Below, piece after piece: positions 18,158 through 26,914 of a stretch of DNA of 64,000 nucleotides. The DNA is from Streptomyces iranensis (GTDB lineage: Bacteria; Actinomycetota; Actinomycetes; Streptomycetales; Streptomycetaceae): NCBI RefSeq assembly GCF_017874715.1, contig NZ_JAGGLR010000023.1:124001-188000 (forward strand), written 5' to 3'. How positions within the stretch are numbered: the stretch's first letter is position 1; each line of letters starts with the position of its first letter. The position numbers and the translations under genes were made by a program. The notes beneath the pieces were generated by a model. That model searched no databases. It saw only the letters and a program-made list of their open reading frames with translations, and was not told the DNA's origin.

Positions 18158-18569
18158 TAGATATTTCTCCCACTCAGCTAGTACGGCAGCCGCGATCAGG
18201 TGACCTTTGCTGGTCAGGGAAGTGAGTGACCACCTGCTGGTGATAAAGCGGCCCGCTCCACCACGAACACGTTGTGACGTACATGGTTCGTGCGGCGGCT
18301 GCGGTTGCCATCGTAGAGGGTGGGCTGGCAGGGCCAAAGCGCAGGGGCGGTTAAAGCCCCGTCGGCGCGAGTCCACCGAACGTCGGCCCAGGTACTCCCA
18401 ATTGCTCGGCATCAACGGTGCCGGGTTCAGAACGAAGACCTCGCGACGTTGGATGCAATTCGAACTTGATCCGGCTAGTTCCCGGAATAGGACCGCGGGA
18501 TTCCTTGTTTACGTCTCGCTCTTGTACCAGCTCAGCGAAGGACCGAGCTCGCGGGAAGTCCATCAGTGA
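18158..18569. other. 412-bp intergenic region
   Basis: Separates two minus-strand genes. A 7-bp inverted repeat, CACGAAC/GTTCGTG, lies near 18264-18293 in the region that would hold the transporter promoter. No small gene is supportable. Confidence 0.3.
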
Positions 18570-19937
18570 TCAAAGTGACCGTGCCTTTGTCACTCGAACA
18601 GCGATCGCCGACGGTGTGCGTAGGGTTTCCTGGGTGTAGCCGAGCTCGCCGATCCCGTCGGCAAGCCACTCCGCATCCCGAACGAAGCACGAGTTCTGAA
18701 CACCCGGCGATTTGTCGGCCTCCAAGTCCGCAAATTCCGCGTCATGCTGAGCCGTGGCCACGAAACAGGCGGCCTCGCCGACACGGAGCGCCTCGGACAG
18801 GAGCTCGGAGACATGGAGCCATGGCAGCACACGCCAGATGTCAAGGTTAATGACATTGGCCACCGAAGAGTCACCCGAAGGAAGCTCTGTCCCACAGAAG
18901 CTCGGCACGACTGGATCGCGCCAGTCGCTGAGGACGGAGCGGTAGCCCGTTGGCGCGGTATCCCAACCCTCTATGTGCCCGGTGCTGAGCAGCCACGAAT
19001 TCCTGGATCGGTCCCGTTCAACCCACCTCTCGACCTCCATGAGATCCTGACTTCTCACCAAAGTGCGCCCTTGGAGTCTTTCGGCAATCCGCTCAAGTAT
19101 AAGGATGCGGAGACACTCCACGCTCGGCGGCGCATTCCAATGGCCTTCCCAATGGAATGATTTGTAAGTATTCAACAGGAGAGTCTGGTTGGACCTGATT
19201 TCACCTAGATTGCGCCCGAAGTCCCGCAGGTGAGGGACATGCATTGATCCGGCCCGTGGTGACCACCGCATCACCTCGCCATCTCGGAGGTGCTCCTGCA
19301 CGCGAAAACCGAATTCGAGATCTTCCAGCCCCCACCCGGTGAGCTCTTCATTGAAGCCGCCGACCACAGTAGCGGCATCGGTCCGCATCGCGACATTGGA
19401 TGTGAAGAAGAAGCGATAGCCGATTTTATCAAAATTTGCTTGAATTGCCGGCAGCGTGACACTGGAAACGCGTGCATCTTCCGACGCCTCCACCTGTAGT
19501 GCCGCAAACGACTTGTAATCACCGTGCTCAATCGGCGCCTGATCGAACAGTGACCTCCGCCTCGGGTCTCTGCGGGCGCCAATGCTTACCACGACCTGAC
19601 TGTCTTCGAGCGTCTCCAGATGCTGCCTGATCAGATCGAAGTCGGCCAGCGTATCGCCGTCCAGAAACAGAACGTTGGGTTCGACGACTTCTGCGAGTCC
19701 TCGGTTTCGAGCCGCCGCCCTGGAAAGATCGTCTGCCAATCGCACATACGTGAGTGGCAGTTTGGAGCTGTAGGACTTGGCCATCGGCTCCAGTGAGGGC
19801 GAGCTACCGTTGTCGACGAGAATGACCCGGAAGGTCTTCAAGGGAACGTCCTGCTCGTACAACCGCGCAAGAACCATATCGAGATGCGCCTGTCGATTAT
19901 GCGCCAGAATGATGACTGCGATCTCTGGAAAATTCAT
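18570..19937 (-). CDS. GT2-family glycosyltransferase with C-terminal extension
   Basis: 455 aa from ATG 19937 (GGTGG about 6 nt upstream). GT-A domain: IAVIILAHNRQAHLDMVLAR, ILVDNGSSPSLEP, the DxD metal site in VLFLDGDTLADFDLI, and GGFNEELTGWGLEDLEFGFR, the galactosyltransferase-type acceptor motif. After about residue 310 a further 140 aa follow (VANVINLDIWRVLPWLHVSE, AACFVATAQH) of unknown role, comparable in plan to the GT2 at 11840. It is immediately downstream of the truncated queC-A. GC content is lower than in its neighbours, which suggests a separate origin. Confidence 0.82.
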   Translation of the reverse strand: MNFPEIAVIILAHNRQAHLDMVLARLYEQDVPLKTFRVILVDNGSSPSLEPMAKSYSSKLPLTYVRLADDLSRAAARNRGLAEVVEPNVLFLDGDTLADFDLIRQHLETLEDSQVVVSIGARRDPRRRSLFDQAPIEHGDYKSFAALQVEASEDARVSSVTLPAIQANFDKIGYRFFFTSNVAMRTDAATVVGGFNEELTGWGLEDLEFGFRVQEHLRDGEVMRWSPRAGSMHVPHLRDFGRNLGEIRSNQTLLLNTYKSFHWEGHWNAPPSVECLRILILERIAERLQGRTLVRSQDLMEVERWVERDRSRNSWLLSTGHIEGWDTAPTGYRSVLSDWRDPVVPSFCGTELPSGDSSVANVINLDIWRVLPWLHVSELLSEALRVGEAACFVATAQHDAEFADLEADKSPGVQNSCFVRDAEWLADGIGELGYTQETLRTPSAIAVRVTKARSL

Positions 19938-20089
19938 TACGGCCACCAATCCCAAGAAATCGTATAGGATTAATCGGTTCAGCTGTGTCGGTCAGCACCA
20001 TGTTGTGCTGAGGGTGTCGGCGTCGCGAAAGCGGTTCGCCGTCTCTGAGGAGCAGATGACAATGGACAGTTGACGATGGGCTCGGGGTG

Positions 20090-20392
20090 AATCCGCCGGA
20101 AGAAGTCGGATTGTGTCCGCTCGGTACCTCGACGGTGTCGTCGGTGAGCGCGGAACCGGACAGCAGCGCGCCGAGTCCTCAGGTCCACGACTCGATGGTC
20201 GGCACCGAAGTGGGCCGCGACGACCCGCGCGGAGTCGATCTCCCGGTGATGCCATTGCCCGTAGTCGACGGTGACCGCGATGAGCCGGAACCGCAGTGCG
20301 GCGTAGTGCGCCATCAGCGTGGTCGAGTCCATCCCGCCGGAAAGCACCACGACGGCAGTGAAGGGATCAGACAGGGAAGGATCCTCCGGCAT
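20090..20392 (-). pseudogene. queC: Truncated 7-cyano-7-deazaguanine synthase, copy A
   Basis: QueC makes preQ0 from 7-carboxy-7-deazaguanine with ATP and ammonia. From ATG 20392 (GGAGGA upstream) the PP-loop VVVLSGGMDSTTLMAHY is intact, followed by VTVDYGQWHHREIDSA. At about 20175 a frameshift is needed to continue LGALLSGSALTDDTVEVPSG. Homology to copy C is lost near 20090, so the second half, including the four zinc cysteines, is missing. It overlaps the end of the LuxR gene by 26 nt. Non-functional. Confidence 0.88.
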
Positions 20393-23342
20393 TGCTGTCC
20401 TCCGATTGCCTGGGATCGGAAAGTTCGGTGAGTCGAGTATCACTGCGCCGGCTCGGCCGCGGATCACGGCCGTGACCGAGAGGTTCCCTGCCGACGGCCG
20501 AAGTTCCGGCTTCGGCGCGGGAACCCACCGACTTCGACCGCCGGACACCGGGCTGACCGTCGGTGATCAGTGTCCACAGCGCACGGTTGCGGAACGCCTC
20601 GGGAAAGTCATCCCGCCCGGAGATACCCAGCTTGCGATAGACGCTGGACAGGTGAAGTTCGACGGTGCGGACGGTGATCTCCCGGAACTCCGAAATCTTG
20701 CGGTTCGTCATGCCGCGGACCGCGTCGATCAGGATCTCCCGCTCCCGTGCGGTGAGCGACAGGACCCCGCGCAGTGAGGGATGCTCGTGCAACGCCAGGA
20801 CCTGCTGGCGGATACGGACGCTCAGCGCGGTCGCCCCGCACTGGTCGGCCAACCGCGCCGCCCTGGCCAGCTCGGTGACCGCCTCGTCCCGACGCTTCTG
20901 TTGGGCCAGCACGCGGCCCAGATCGCCGGCAGCGTAGGCCAGATCGAGCTGACCCCGGGTCGGCTCCAGCACGGCTACGGCCTCCCTGAGCAACTCCTCC
21001 TTCGTGCCGTCGGTGGCGGCCTGGGCCAGCGCGCGCAGACCACGGCCCTGCTCCAGCGGGGACCCGGTGTCCTCGGCGAACCGGACCTGGGAGTCGGCGA
21101 CCTGCCGCGCCCACCCGGTATGGCCGACCTGGGCCAACAGCCCGACACCGTAGATCCGCCAGGGAGCGGAGCCCGCCAGTCCCAACCCCATCTCGGTGGC
21201 GCGCTCCCACAACTCCGTCAGGTCCACCGCGGCCCGGTGGAGATCACCGTCCCCGGCGCGCAGGAAGGCAGACGCGAGTATCAGGTTCCCGGCCCACCAC
21301 GAGTCCGGCCGGCGTTCCGGACCGTCATACCGCCGCAACAGCGCCTCGGCGTCAACGGTACGGCCCTCACCGAGCAGGACCAGGGCCAGCAGCCCGACCA
21401 TCCGCGTGCGCAGTGGACCGGGCCGGCCCGAGGTTGGCGGCAGGGCGGCCAGGGCGCTGTTCAGCTCGCTCTCGGTCGCGGTGAGATTCCCTTCCGCGAA
21501 CGCGATCTGGGCCCGTACGAACAGCACATCCGGTCGCCGCGCGTAGCGGGGCCCGTAGGCTTCATCGTCGAGTCTGCGCAGATGGGTCGCGGCCTCGGCC
21601 GGGTAGCCGCTGTCCACCAGCACGGTGAGGGCCGCGAACAGCGCCAGCGGCTGGGTGTCGAGTTCGTCGATCTCGCGCTCCAGCGCGGCTCGGGCAAACC
21701 GCAGGGCCGCCCGCGGGTCGTCGTTGACCACATGGCGGTACAAGGCGGCCAGGCCGGTCGCGGCCGTCGTTAACGCACCTCCATGAGCCTGCGGACGTTG
21801 GGCCAACATGCTGGTGATCTTCGCGGCCGCCGATGGCGGCTCGTCGGCCACCCGGCTCAGTGTCTGGTAGGCCCGGTCCCAGCCGCGCAGCGAGGTTCCG
21901 GCCAGGGCCGCCCCGGTCGCGTCCAGAATCGGCTGGTTCTCCTCGACCGAATCGGCCAGGGTTCGTCCGATGTGGCTGACCAGCCGACGCAGCACGAACT
22001 CATCACGCGCCCTCGGCAGCATCCCCACCACTGCTTCGAGCCCGGACACCGCATCGGATTCGCCCCGCAGGCCGACGAGTTCGAGCATGGCCTCGCTCTG
22101 CTCGTGCCCGGACGCGCTGTCCACCACGAGCTTGAGGTATCGACGCGCGGTGTCATGGTGACCCTTGCGCCGGGCGATATCCGCCGCCCGCAACATCACA
22201 CCGGCGGGCCAGGCGCCCTCCTGCGGTACGGTCGAAGCACTCAGGTGGGCCGCGACCATGTCGGCCGGGGCACCGTGTTCGTGCAGGTAGGCAGCCGTGG
22301 TCAGATGAACCGCGTTCCGGGCCATCAGCGTCATACCGCCGGTCAGCGCGACTCGCAGCACTGGATGACGCAGTTCCACAGCGTCGCTGTCGGCCACCAG
22401 ACGCATCCGCACCAGCAGGTCAAGTGCCTTGAGGGCGTCGATCAACCCCAGCCCGGACAGGTGCGCGGCCATGGCGGTGTCCACACTGCCGAAGCGTCCC
22501 GCCACCGCGATCGTCTCGGCCAGCCGCATGGCGTGCAGGTCGGCGCAGAGTGCCGGCCCCAGCAGGTACTCGACGATGCCGGGGAGCACGGCCTCGTGCA
22601 CCGCCGCCGGTTCCCGGAGCGCGTCCGCCGCCATCAGCCACGTGCTCAGCGCATCGAGCAGGAATGGATTGCCCACGGTGACACGGTGGCAGGCGGTGGC
22701 CAGAGCGCTGTCGAGGCGGCGCCCGAGCCGGTCGCTCAGCATGGTGGTGGCCTGCTGTTCGGTCAGACCGGACAGGACGCTTTCCCGTCCACCGAGCAGC
22801 AGCCGGGCCAGTTCCAACGGGGCCCGAGCCGGCTCGCCCAGCCGGACCGCCAGAACCAGTACAACCGGCCGGTCGGCGCACACCTGGGTCACACGCTGGA
22901 GGAATTCCAGCGAGGCCGAGGAAGCGCGATGTACGTCGTCCACCGTCAGCACCACAAGCGCTTCGTCGGTAAGCGCGTCGATCGCCGATCGGACCGCCCC
23001 GACCAGCGCACTTTCCCACCCAATATCGGTGGTTGCCCCGGCACGCAGCAGCGCATCGCGGTGCGCGCCCTCGCCCGGGAGCCGCGCGGCCAGAGCCTTC
23101 GCCAGGTCGCCGGCCACCTTCGTGGCGTCATCGTGATCGGCCCGACCCCACGCCAACCGAATGCCCAGACCCCCCTGGAGCTCGACGTCATGGACAAACT
23201 GATCGAGTAGCGCCGTACGGCCGATACCCGCCTCGCCGGACACCACGTACCGGACCAGGCCCTCGGACATACTGTCCTGGCCGGCCTTGGCCAGCGCACG
23301 CCGCGCGTCCCAGCGGCCTACGAAGCTCCTGCGCTGGGTCAC
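20367..23342 (-). CDS. LAL-type LuxR transcriptional regulator with a TTA codon
   Basis: 991 aa. The N-terminal ATPase has Walker A in SGEAGIGRTALLDQF and Walker B in LVVLTVDDVHRAS. A long helical middle follows. The C-terminal LuxR helix-turn-helix reads LTAREREILIDAVRGMTNRK then VRTVELHLSSVYRKLGISGR. Large ATP-binding LuxR (LAL) proteins are typical pathway-specific activators in Streptomyces. Leu in GGALTTAATG is encoded by TTA (plus-strand 21771-21773), so translation probably needs the bldA tRNA. GTG 23342 overlaps the methyltransferase stop (GTGA), and queC-A starts within its end. It is the only intact regulator of the locus; the copy at 31416 is gutted. Confidence 0.88.
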   Translation of the reverse strand: MTQRRSFVGRWDARRALAKAGQDSMSEGLVRYVVSGEAGIGRTALLDQFVHDVELQGGLGIRLAWGRADHDDATKVAGDLAKALAARLPGEGAHRDALLRAGATTDIGWESALVGAVRSAIDALTDEALVVLTVDDVHRASSASLEFLQRVTQVCADRPVVLVLAVRLGEPARAPLELARLLLGGRESVLSGLTEQQATTMLSDRLGRRLDSALATACHRVTVGNPFLLDALSTWLMAADALREPAAVHEAVLPGIVEYLLGPALCADLHAMRLAETIAVAGRFGSVDTAMAAHLSGLGLIDALKALDLLVRMRLVADSDAVELRHPVLRVALTGGMTLMARNAVHLTTAAYLHEHGAPADMVAAHLSASTVPQEGAWPAGVMLRAADIARRKGHHDTARRYLKLVVDSASGHEQSEAMLELVGLRGESDAVSGLEAVVGMLPRARDEFVLRRLVSHIGRTLADSVEENQPILDATGAALAGTSLRGWDRAYQTLSRVADEPPSAAAKITSMLAQRPQAHGGALTTAATGLAALYRHVVNDDPRAALRFARAALEREIDELDTQPLALFAALTVLVDSGYPAEAATHLRRLDDEAYGPRYARRPDVLFVRAQIAFAEGNLTATESELNSALAALPPTSGRPGPLRTRMVGLLALVLLGEGRTVDAEALLRRYDGPERRPDSWWAGNLILASAFLRAGDGDLHRAAVDLTELWERATEMGLGLAGSAPWRIYGVGLLAQVGHTGWARQVADSQVRFAEDTGSPLEQGRGLRALAQAATDGTKEELLREAVAVLEPTRGQLDLAYAAGDLGRVLAQQKRRDEAVTELARAARLADQCGATALSVRIRQQVLALHEHPSLRGVLSLTAREREILIDAVRGMTNRKISEFREITVRTVELHLSSVYRKLGISGRDDFPEAFRNRALWTLITDGQPGVRRSKSVGSRAEAGTSAVGREPLGHGRDPRPSRRSDTRLTELSDPRQSEDSNAGGSFPV

Positions 23343-23797
23343 GAGCGCACCGCCGGACGGGCGATGAGTACGACGCCCTGATCACCGATGGCGTGCGGCC
23401 GCTGGTCGAAATGGCGGTACAGCACCGGCCGCGGGGCCTCTTTCATGTCCGCGGCGCGCGCATGGCCCTCATACCAGAAATCGACGAGAACCCCTGCGGC
23501 TGCCACGACCCGTTCCTCCAGCACAGATTCCGGGAAATGCAGGGCGGCTTCGGTCCGCCACACCGCCAGCCGGGAAAGACCGTCCAGCACCTGCCGACTA
23601 CCGGACAGGGCGGCCAGAATGGCGGAGATCTCCTCGCCTCGTTCCAGACGCTCCGCGAAATTCAACCAGCCGCGATGGCTCAGGCGATGGGGCCCGCGGT
23701 AATCCGCCGGCATCCGGTCCTCCGGACCGAAAAGCCACCGAATCTCGGTCTTGTCCAGGGAATCGAGGGCGGAAAGCGGCGTCTCAGACGTGGTCAC
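23339..23797 (-). pseudogene. Methyltransferase with deleted SAM-binding core, copy A
   Basis: 152 aa from GTG 23797, homologous to the methyltransferase at 32490. It shares DYRGPHRLSHRGWLNFAERL then ERGEEISAI at the start and VLVDFWYEGHARAADMKEAP then HAIGDQGVVLIARPA at the end. In-frame loss of about 115 residues after SRQVLDG removed the GGGSGELA nucleotide loop and most of the fold. The frame and its GTGA coupling to the LuxR gene are kept, so translating it may still assist regulator expression. Confidence 0.85.
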
Positions 23798-24191
23798 GAG
23801 GCCTCCACGAGCGGATCTAAATTTACGATGGGACATTGCTGGTCAGAGAATGGAGGGGGAAGACCGCGCGCTCTCATCTACACAAACCAGATCATGCGGC
23901 TGTGTCGCGCTTTTCCATAGCGGCGATCCAACCGACCACTCCTCCCTTGCTCCAGTGCTCCAGGCGTTTCCGAACAATCACTCCAGCCTCCCGGCCACGG
24001 AGACGAAGGACGCGGGTGCTGGGTCCCCGCGATGGTGGACGTAACCCCACTGCGCGGACTCCGGTCCGCCGTGCGTCATCAACTTCCGGCCTCTGGTGGT
24101 GACGTGGCATCGGTCGGTCGTCGCGGTGTCGAGCCACGATGATGAAGCGTGATGACCTACGCCGTGTCCTACATGATCAGTTGGCTGGGTC
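23798..24191. other. Intergenic region
   Basis: Holds the likely promoter of the minus-strand methyltransferase-LuxR operon (AT-richer around 23815-23900). No gene is supportable. Confidence 0.3.
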
Positions 24192-24350
24192 ATGGGGAGC
24201 CGGCGGTGGGGATGGATCGTACCGGAGGAGCTGTGGGAGATCGCCAGCCCTTCGCTGCCGTCGGCGCGAGTGCGACCGCAGTGCGGCGGGGTGACCAACA
24301 TCGACCACAAGGCGGTGATCGCGGCCGTCGTCTACGTACTGGTCGGCTTC
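24192..24350 (+). mobile_element. IS5-family transposase N-terminal remnant
   Basis: From ATG 24192: WGWIVPEELWEIASPSLPSA, then VRPQCGGVTN and KAVIAAVVYVLVG. This is the N-terminal domain of IS5-type transposases. It stops at about codon 52, where the hydrolase remnant on the other strand begins. Confidence 0.75.
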
Positions 24351-24838
24351 GGCGCGCCCAGCGCCGTCCGGATCCGGTCCATGTCGCGCGCGGTGTTCAC
24401 GGTGGTGGTGTGCGGCGGCATCCACGCCGTCCGCGAGGTGGGCGCACTGCCCGGCGATGGTCCGCGCGTTCCCCGCCGCCCGCGCGACATCGGCCCCGGT
24501 GTGCGCGCCGCGCGGGTCGAAGCCGATCACGTCGTAGGAGCCCAGCACCTTCTGCGGCAGCTTCTTGTTCGCCGGCCGGGAGATCGCGATTTCTATCTGA
24601 CGGCCGTCGGGATCTCGGTAGTCCAGCGGGACTTCGAGTGTCGAGACCCGAGACGGGACGAGGCGGCCTTAGGGGACGAGTCGGCCTTCTCCGAGCACGG
24701 GCCCCACCGCACGGTGTCCGGCGTCGTCGCCGCCGTGTCCGGCGTCGCCACCGACACTTCCGGAATCACGGTCAGCGCCACCGCGGTCGCCGCCACCGTG
24801 GTCGCGGCGAGGGTGAGGGACAGGGTTTTTCTACGCAT
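24350..24838 (-). pseudogene. Secreted alpha/beta hydrolase (tripeptidyl aminopeptidase type) remnant
   Basis: From ATG 24838 a signal peptide (MRRKTLSLTLAATTVAATAV) is followed by RWGPCSEKA. After deletions and frame changes come LGSYDVIGFDPRGAHTG and NTARDMDRIRTALGAPK, typical of the family also represented intact at 57202. The nucleophile region and the C-terminal half are absent, cut at the IS5 remnant. Confidence 0.75.
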
Positions 24839-24957
24839 CTGATGTTCTCCTGAGGGGCGCACGGGGGCACACGGGGGCGCCGGAACGGGCGGGCCCGCGG
24901 CAGCCGGGACGCGTCGGCGCACATGCCGTAGGTGCGGGTCTGTCGTCCGCATGGGCG

Positions 24958-25233
24958 TCAGGTCGTTCCGCGGTCGTGGATTCCCCCGGAATTACCGGCC
25001 TGCTCGGTGGTCGGTTCCTTGCGGGTGCGTGCCCAGCCACCGGACACCATGGCGACGAGCGCGATGAATCCGAGGAGGATCAGCTGGCCGGTGAGGCCGC
25101 CGGCGACCCCGTCGAGGGCGCCCCACAGCGGCTCGGAGCCCGGGTTGAGCAAAGCGCGGATCATCGCTTGGGTGACCAGGACTGTGATCACCACCCCTTC
25201 CGCCTCAAGGGCCACATAGCCACCCTTGCGCAT
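24958..25233 (-). CDS. Small membrane protein of unknown function
   Basis: 91 aa from ATG 25233. Two hydrophobic segments are visible: VVITVLVTQAMIRALLN, and GQLILLGFIALVAMVSGGW. A polar tail follows (ARTRKEPTTEQAG). Coding bias is good. No recognised domain. It may belong with the broken histidine kinase that starts 240 bp away on the other strand. Confidence 0.5.
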   Translation of the reverse strand: MRKGGYVALEAEGVVITVLVTQAMIRALLNPGSEPLWGALDGVAGGLTGQLILLGFIALVAMVSGGWARTRKEPTTEQAGNSGGIHDRGTT

Positions 25234-25476
25234 CGCGTTTCTCCGTCCGGTGTTCGGTCGTCTCGGCACGGACACGAGTCTGTTCGGGCGGCCCTGCAGA
25301 CACATCAGCCCGGCGGCTCGCATCACCTTCGACGAAAGACGGGGCGGTGATGCGACCTTGGTCGAGGGCGCATCATCCCGCGGTCCGACTCACCGGCCGC
25401 ACGTAGTCGCGATACTGGCCAGGTGAACACGGACGTCGCGCCACGGCTCGGGTGTTGGCAGCAGACATGAAGGCTG

Positions 25477-26230
25477 GTGGAGGCCACGACGGTAGGCATA
25501 CCGCTCTGGCTCTCCGCCGGTGTGATGCTGCGGCAGCATACGGGCGAAACGGGCTCGTGGTTCTTCATCGGTGATCCGCTGGTGGCTCTCGGCTGCCTGA
25601 CGGCGCTTCTGTGGCGGCGGCGGTTCCCGCTCGCCATCGCCATGACGGTCACGATCGCCTCGACCGCTTCGGCACTCGCTACCGACGCCGCGTTTCTGGC
25701 GCTGGTCTCGCTCTCCACGCGTCGCCGTCCGGTGGAGAGCGGGGTCGTCGGTCTGGCCCTGGTGACCGCGTCACAGTTCACCGACGGGTTCTACCCGGTC
25801 CGGAGCACGCCCGGCTTGATGTGGTGCCAGCTCGCCTTCCCGGCACTGACCGCGGGCATCGCGGTGGCCATAGGCATGGCCATCGGGGCGCGCCGCATCG
25901 AAGTACGGACCTTGCGGGACCGGGCGGAGAGCGCGGAACGGGAACAGACCGCACGAGCGGCGCAGGCACGGGCCCTGGAACGAAACCGGATCGCCCGCGA
26001 GATGCACGACGTACTCGCGCACCAGATCTCCCTGGTCGCCATGCAGGCCGGAGTGGACGTCACGCTCACCACCACCGTGACGGGAACACCGTCCGACACC
26101 GCCCGTCCAGGAAGGCTGACCAACGCCGCCAAACACGCCCCAGGGGCACACGTACACATCACCCTTCAAGGAACAACGGGCGACAACGTCACCGCACGAC
26201 TGCCCTGGCCAGGGCGCCGGGGTGACGTGG
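25477..26230 (+). pseudogene. NarL-type sensor histidine kinase remnant
   Basis: The N-terminal membrane region (LVALGCLTALLWRRRFPLAI and further hydrophobic segments) and the dimerisation/phosphoacceptor helix RNRIAREMHDVLAHQISLVA are present. Then DNA is missing, and only LTNAAKHAPGAHVHI of the ATPase domain remains before the frame runs into transposase debris. No partner response regulator is nearby. Confidence 0.8.
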
Positions 26231-26257
26231 TGTGGCGCTCGTTGACCAGTCCGCCAA

Positions 26258-26350
26258 TTATCTGGCGGCGCCTGACCGTGGCAGCGGGTGGGGGGGATGA
26301 CGCTCAGGTCGTCGTCGGGTGCTTGTAGGCCGAGGCCGCGGTGGGCCCGT
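26258..26350 (-). mobile_element. Transposase C-terminal scrap next to cassette C
   Basis: Minus strand reads RAHRGLGLQAPDDDLSVIPP, the same C-terminal signature as the remnant at 2460 (HRSLGLRAPDDNPKVIPLP), in the same orientation, and about 20 identical bases are shared at their ends. It directly abuts the upstream region of queD-C. Confidence 0.7.
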
Positions 26351-26460
26351 CCCGTGCGGTCCGCACCCTGATCCAAACGAAGCCGCCTGGAACGCCGACC
26401 ACGGCAGGCGCTGGCGGCGCGGTACTTCGGACGAACCCCGGGCACGTCTCGGTGACGACC

Positions 26461-26505
26461 GTGATGTGCGACGCATCCATGGTTGCAACGATGAGATCGA
26501 GGAGG
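26461..26505 (+). promoter_or_regulatory. Conserved leader element, copy C
   Basis: Begins GTGATGTGCG like copy A and ends in AGGAGG (26500-26505). ATG 26464 and ATG 26491 are 27 nt apart, as in copies A and B. The small frame begins MCDASMVATMRS and overlaps queD. Confidence 0.45.
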
Positions 26506-26513
26506 TCACATGC

Positions 26514-26876
26514 ATGTACTTTTGCATCAGCAAGGACTTTCACTTCTCGGCGAGCCATCGGCTCGACGGGCTTGACGCCAGCCATCCATGCGCTCGTCTG
26601 CATGGGCACAATTACGTGGTGGCGCTCGAGCTCGCCGCCGGAAGCAACGGCCTGGACGGCGTTGGATTTGTTCGCGACTACGGTGACCTGGCCGAATTCT
26701 CGCAGTGGTTGGACAGCGAGCTAGACCATCGGCATCTCAACGACGTCGTCGACACCCACCCGTCGGCGGAGAACATCTCCCGATGGATCTTCGAACGCGG
26801 GATCTCCCGTTATCCCGAATTACACGCGGTCCGGGTCTCGGAAACCCCGAAGACGTGGGCGGAGTACCGGAAGTGA
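26514..26876 (+). CDS. queD: 6-carboxy-tetrahydropterin synthase, copy C
   Basis: 120 aa. Same reaction as copy A: dihydroneopterin triphosphate to 6-carboxytetrahydropterin. All residues are present: FHFSASHRLDG with zinc His15, catalytic Cys26 in HPCARLHGH, zinc His30 and His32, HRHLND, HPSAENISRW and VSETPKTWAEY. ATG 26514 (8 nt after GGAGG) sets the correct frame; an ATG 4 nt upstream is out of frame. It is the first gene of the most complete cassette, followed by queE, folE and GT4 with short gaps. Confidence 0.94.
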   Translation: MYFCISKDFHFSASHRLDGLDASHPCARLHGHNYVVALELAAGSNGLDGVGFVRDYGDLAEFSQWLDSELDHRHLNDVVDTHPSAENISRWIFERGISRYPELHAVRVSETPKTWAEYRK

Positions 26877-26914
26877 TCGAGGGTGCCGCCGTCGGCCCGG
26901 AAGGAGGTGGTGCC

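Noticed and set aside
25477..26328. An intact histidine kinase
   Set aside because: The ATPase domain is reduced to a short piece and the frame ends in transposase debris.
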